Positions 8,996 through 9,537 of a stretch of 9,537 bases of DNA are shown here, one piece after another. A program made the position numbers and the translations under genes. The DNA comes from Alphaproteobacteria bacterium (lineage in GTDB: Bacteria; Pseudomonadota; Alphaproteobacteria; Rhizobiales; Aestuariivirgaceae), in the NCBI GenBank assembly GCA_024639035.1, contig JAHEJE010000092.1, positions 1-9,537 of the forward strand, in the 5' to 3' direction. The notes beneath the pieces are model-generated. The model had not been told where the DNA came from, did not search any database, and was given only the letters and a program-made list of their open reading frames with translations. Each line of letters starts with the position of its first letter. Position 1 is the stretch's first letter.

Positions 8996-9014
8996 GTGCA
9001 ATTGGCGTTTGCAC
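8996..9014. promoter_or_regulatory. Operator-like inverted repeat between clpP and the PAS gene
   Basis: GTGCAATTGGCGTTTGCAC has perfect 6-base arms (GTGCAA and TTGCAC) around 7 bases. It lies in the divergent promoter region and overlaps the candidate -35 of the plus-strand gene. The size fits a binding site for a dimeric regulator, but I recognise no specific regulator. Confidence 0.35.
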
Positions 9015-9030
9015 TTTGCATAAATTTAAA
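9002..9030 (+). promoter_or_regulatory. Candidate promoter of the PAS-domain gene
   Basis: TTGGCG (9002-9007) and TTTAAA (9025-9030) are 17 bases apart in the AT-rich part of the divergent region, about 94 bases before the chosen GTG. The hexamers are moderate matches to a sigma-70 type promoter. Confidence 0.3.
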
Positions 9031-9083
9031 CATTTCCCGTTAATCATTCGATCCGGGGCAATGGGAAACGAATGCGCGACGTG

Positions 9084-9101
9084 ACGCGGCGGGCGCCGCG
9101 T
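9084..9101. repeat. GC-rich hairpin before the PAS gene
   Basis: ACGCGGCG and CGCCGCGT are perfect 8-base arms around GG. The hairpin lies 22 bases before the chosen start codon and overlaps the alternative GTG at 9100. It has no T run on either side, so it is not a terminator; it could affect translation of the plus-strand gene. Confidence 0.45.
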
Positions 9102-9123
9102 GGTGGGAGATCGGTCGGACGCC

Positions 9124-9537
9124 GTGAAGAAGCAATTGACAGAGCTGGAGCAAGCGCGGGCGCTGGTGACCCTGCTGCAGAGCAAAGTCAACGCGCGCGA
9201 AAACGAGATCCGGCAACTGCGCGAGGACAACCTGGCGATTGCCGAAGCACAGGTCCGATACGAGACGCTGATCGACAGTCTCACCCAGTCGGTGCTGTGG
9301 TTCAACAGCGACCATTCGCTCAAACTTCACAACCGCCAGACCGCCGGCATCCACGGGTTTGATGCCCGTGAGATCGACGGTATCACGACATTGGAAGACT
9401 ACACTGTGGTGCTGGCAAAACGCGGCGAACTGGGTAAAGGCGACCCGCAACGTCTGGCGAAACTGCATGCCGAGGATCTGCTGGCGCGCCTGCGCAAGCA
9501 TTCAATGGTCAAGGTACACCTCAAAGCGCAGGACCGG
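9124..9537 (+). CDS. PAS-domain signalling protein, 5' part only (runs off the right edge)
   Basis: An open frame of 138 codons runs to the window edge, so the catalytic part is missing. The first 45 residues or so (VKKQLTELEQARALVTLLQS and following) are charged and heptad-like, a coiled coil. From about residue 47 a PAS domain follows: ETLIDSLTQSVLWFNSDHSL, then a region with NRQTAGIHGFDAREIDG, then LAKRGELGKGDPQRL, a pattern typical of PAS domains attached to histidine kinases and diguanylate cyclases. No signal peptide or membrane helix is seen, suggesting a cytoplasmic sensor. The GTG at 9124 is preferred because it begins the coiled coil, though GGGAG lies rather far upstream (about 14 bases); in-frame GTGs at 9100 and 9103 are alternatives without a ribosome binding site. 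It diverges from clpP. The output domain is outside the window, so kinase is only the likeliest guess. Confidence 0.75.
   Translation, partial: MKKQLTELEQARALVTLLQSKVNARENEIRQLREDNLAIAEAQVRYETLIDSLTQSVLWFNSDHSLKLHNRQTAGIHGFDAREIDGITTLEDYTVVLAKRGELGKGDPQRLAKLHAEDLLARLRKHSMVKVHLKAQDR

Noticed and set aside
8858..9001. A 48-residue N-terminal extension of ClpP
   Set aside because: The extension is unlike ClpP, covers the likely promoter and lacks a good ribosome binding site, while the ATG at 8857 has one.
9040..9501. A 153-codon minus-strand open frame opposite the PAS gene
   Set aside because: The plus-strand frame shows a coiled coil and PAS pattern; the minus frame matches nothing and crosses the divergent control region.

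Overview
This window is a housekeeping stretch of a GC-rich alphaproteobacterial chromosome. The evidence is the gene order clpP, clpX, lon, hupB, tRNA-Val on one strand together with the protein sequences; I cannot place it below class level with confidence. Almost everything is transcribed on the minus strand, so the biological order runs from high to low coordinates. Only the gene at the right edge is on the plus strand.

Layout, right to left. At 9124-9537 (+) is the 5' part of a PAS-domain protein with an N-terminal coiled coil, probably a sensor kinase or related signalling protein. It diverges from clpP across about 266 bases that hold candidate promoters for both genes, a perfect inverted repeat GTGCAA-N7-TTGCAC and a GC-rich hairpin. 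clpP (8231-8857), clpX (6678-7955) and lon (3666-6098) follow, each with a good ribosome binding site and all expected catalytic residues. A 243-residue protein made of two receiver domains lies between lon and hupB (2740-3471). Next come hupB (2187-2462), a tRNA-Val(TAC) with encoded CCA (1939-2014), an MscS-family mechanosensitive channel (570-1907) and, 7 bases after its stop, a TTG-started sulfotransferase-like gene cut by the left edge (1-562).

The most unusual DNA is between clpX and lon. A 265-bp element (6337-6601) has 33-bp terminal inverted repeats (2 mismatches), TA at both borders and two nested inverted repeats. It looks like a non-autonomous MITE, possibly of the IS630/Tc1-mariner type. 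In addition, nearly identical 16-bp palindromes TAGGGTCNGGACCCTA lie just after the stop codons of both lon and clpX, each followed by an intrinsic-terminator-like hairpin.

Functionally, ClpP and ClpX form one ATP-dependent protease, Lon is a second, and HU is a nucleoid protein. The PAS protein and the double-receiver protein could be signalling components, but nothing in the sequence shows that they act together. I see no CRISPR array, toxin-antitoxin pair, phage genes or defence system. The candidate novelties are the MITE, the repeated palindrome, the double-receiver gene inside the lon-hupB interval and the divergent sulfotransferase-like gene.
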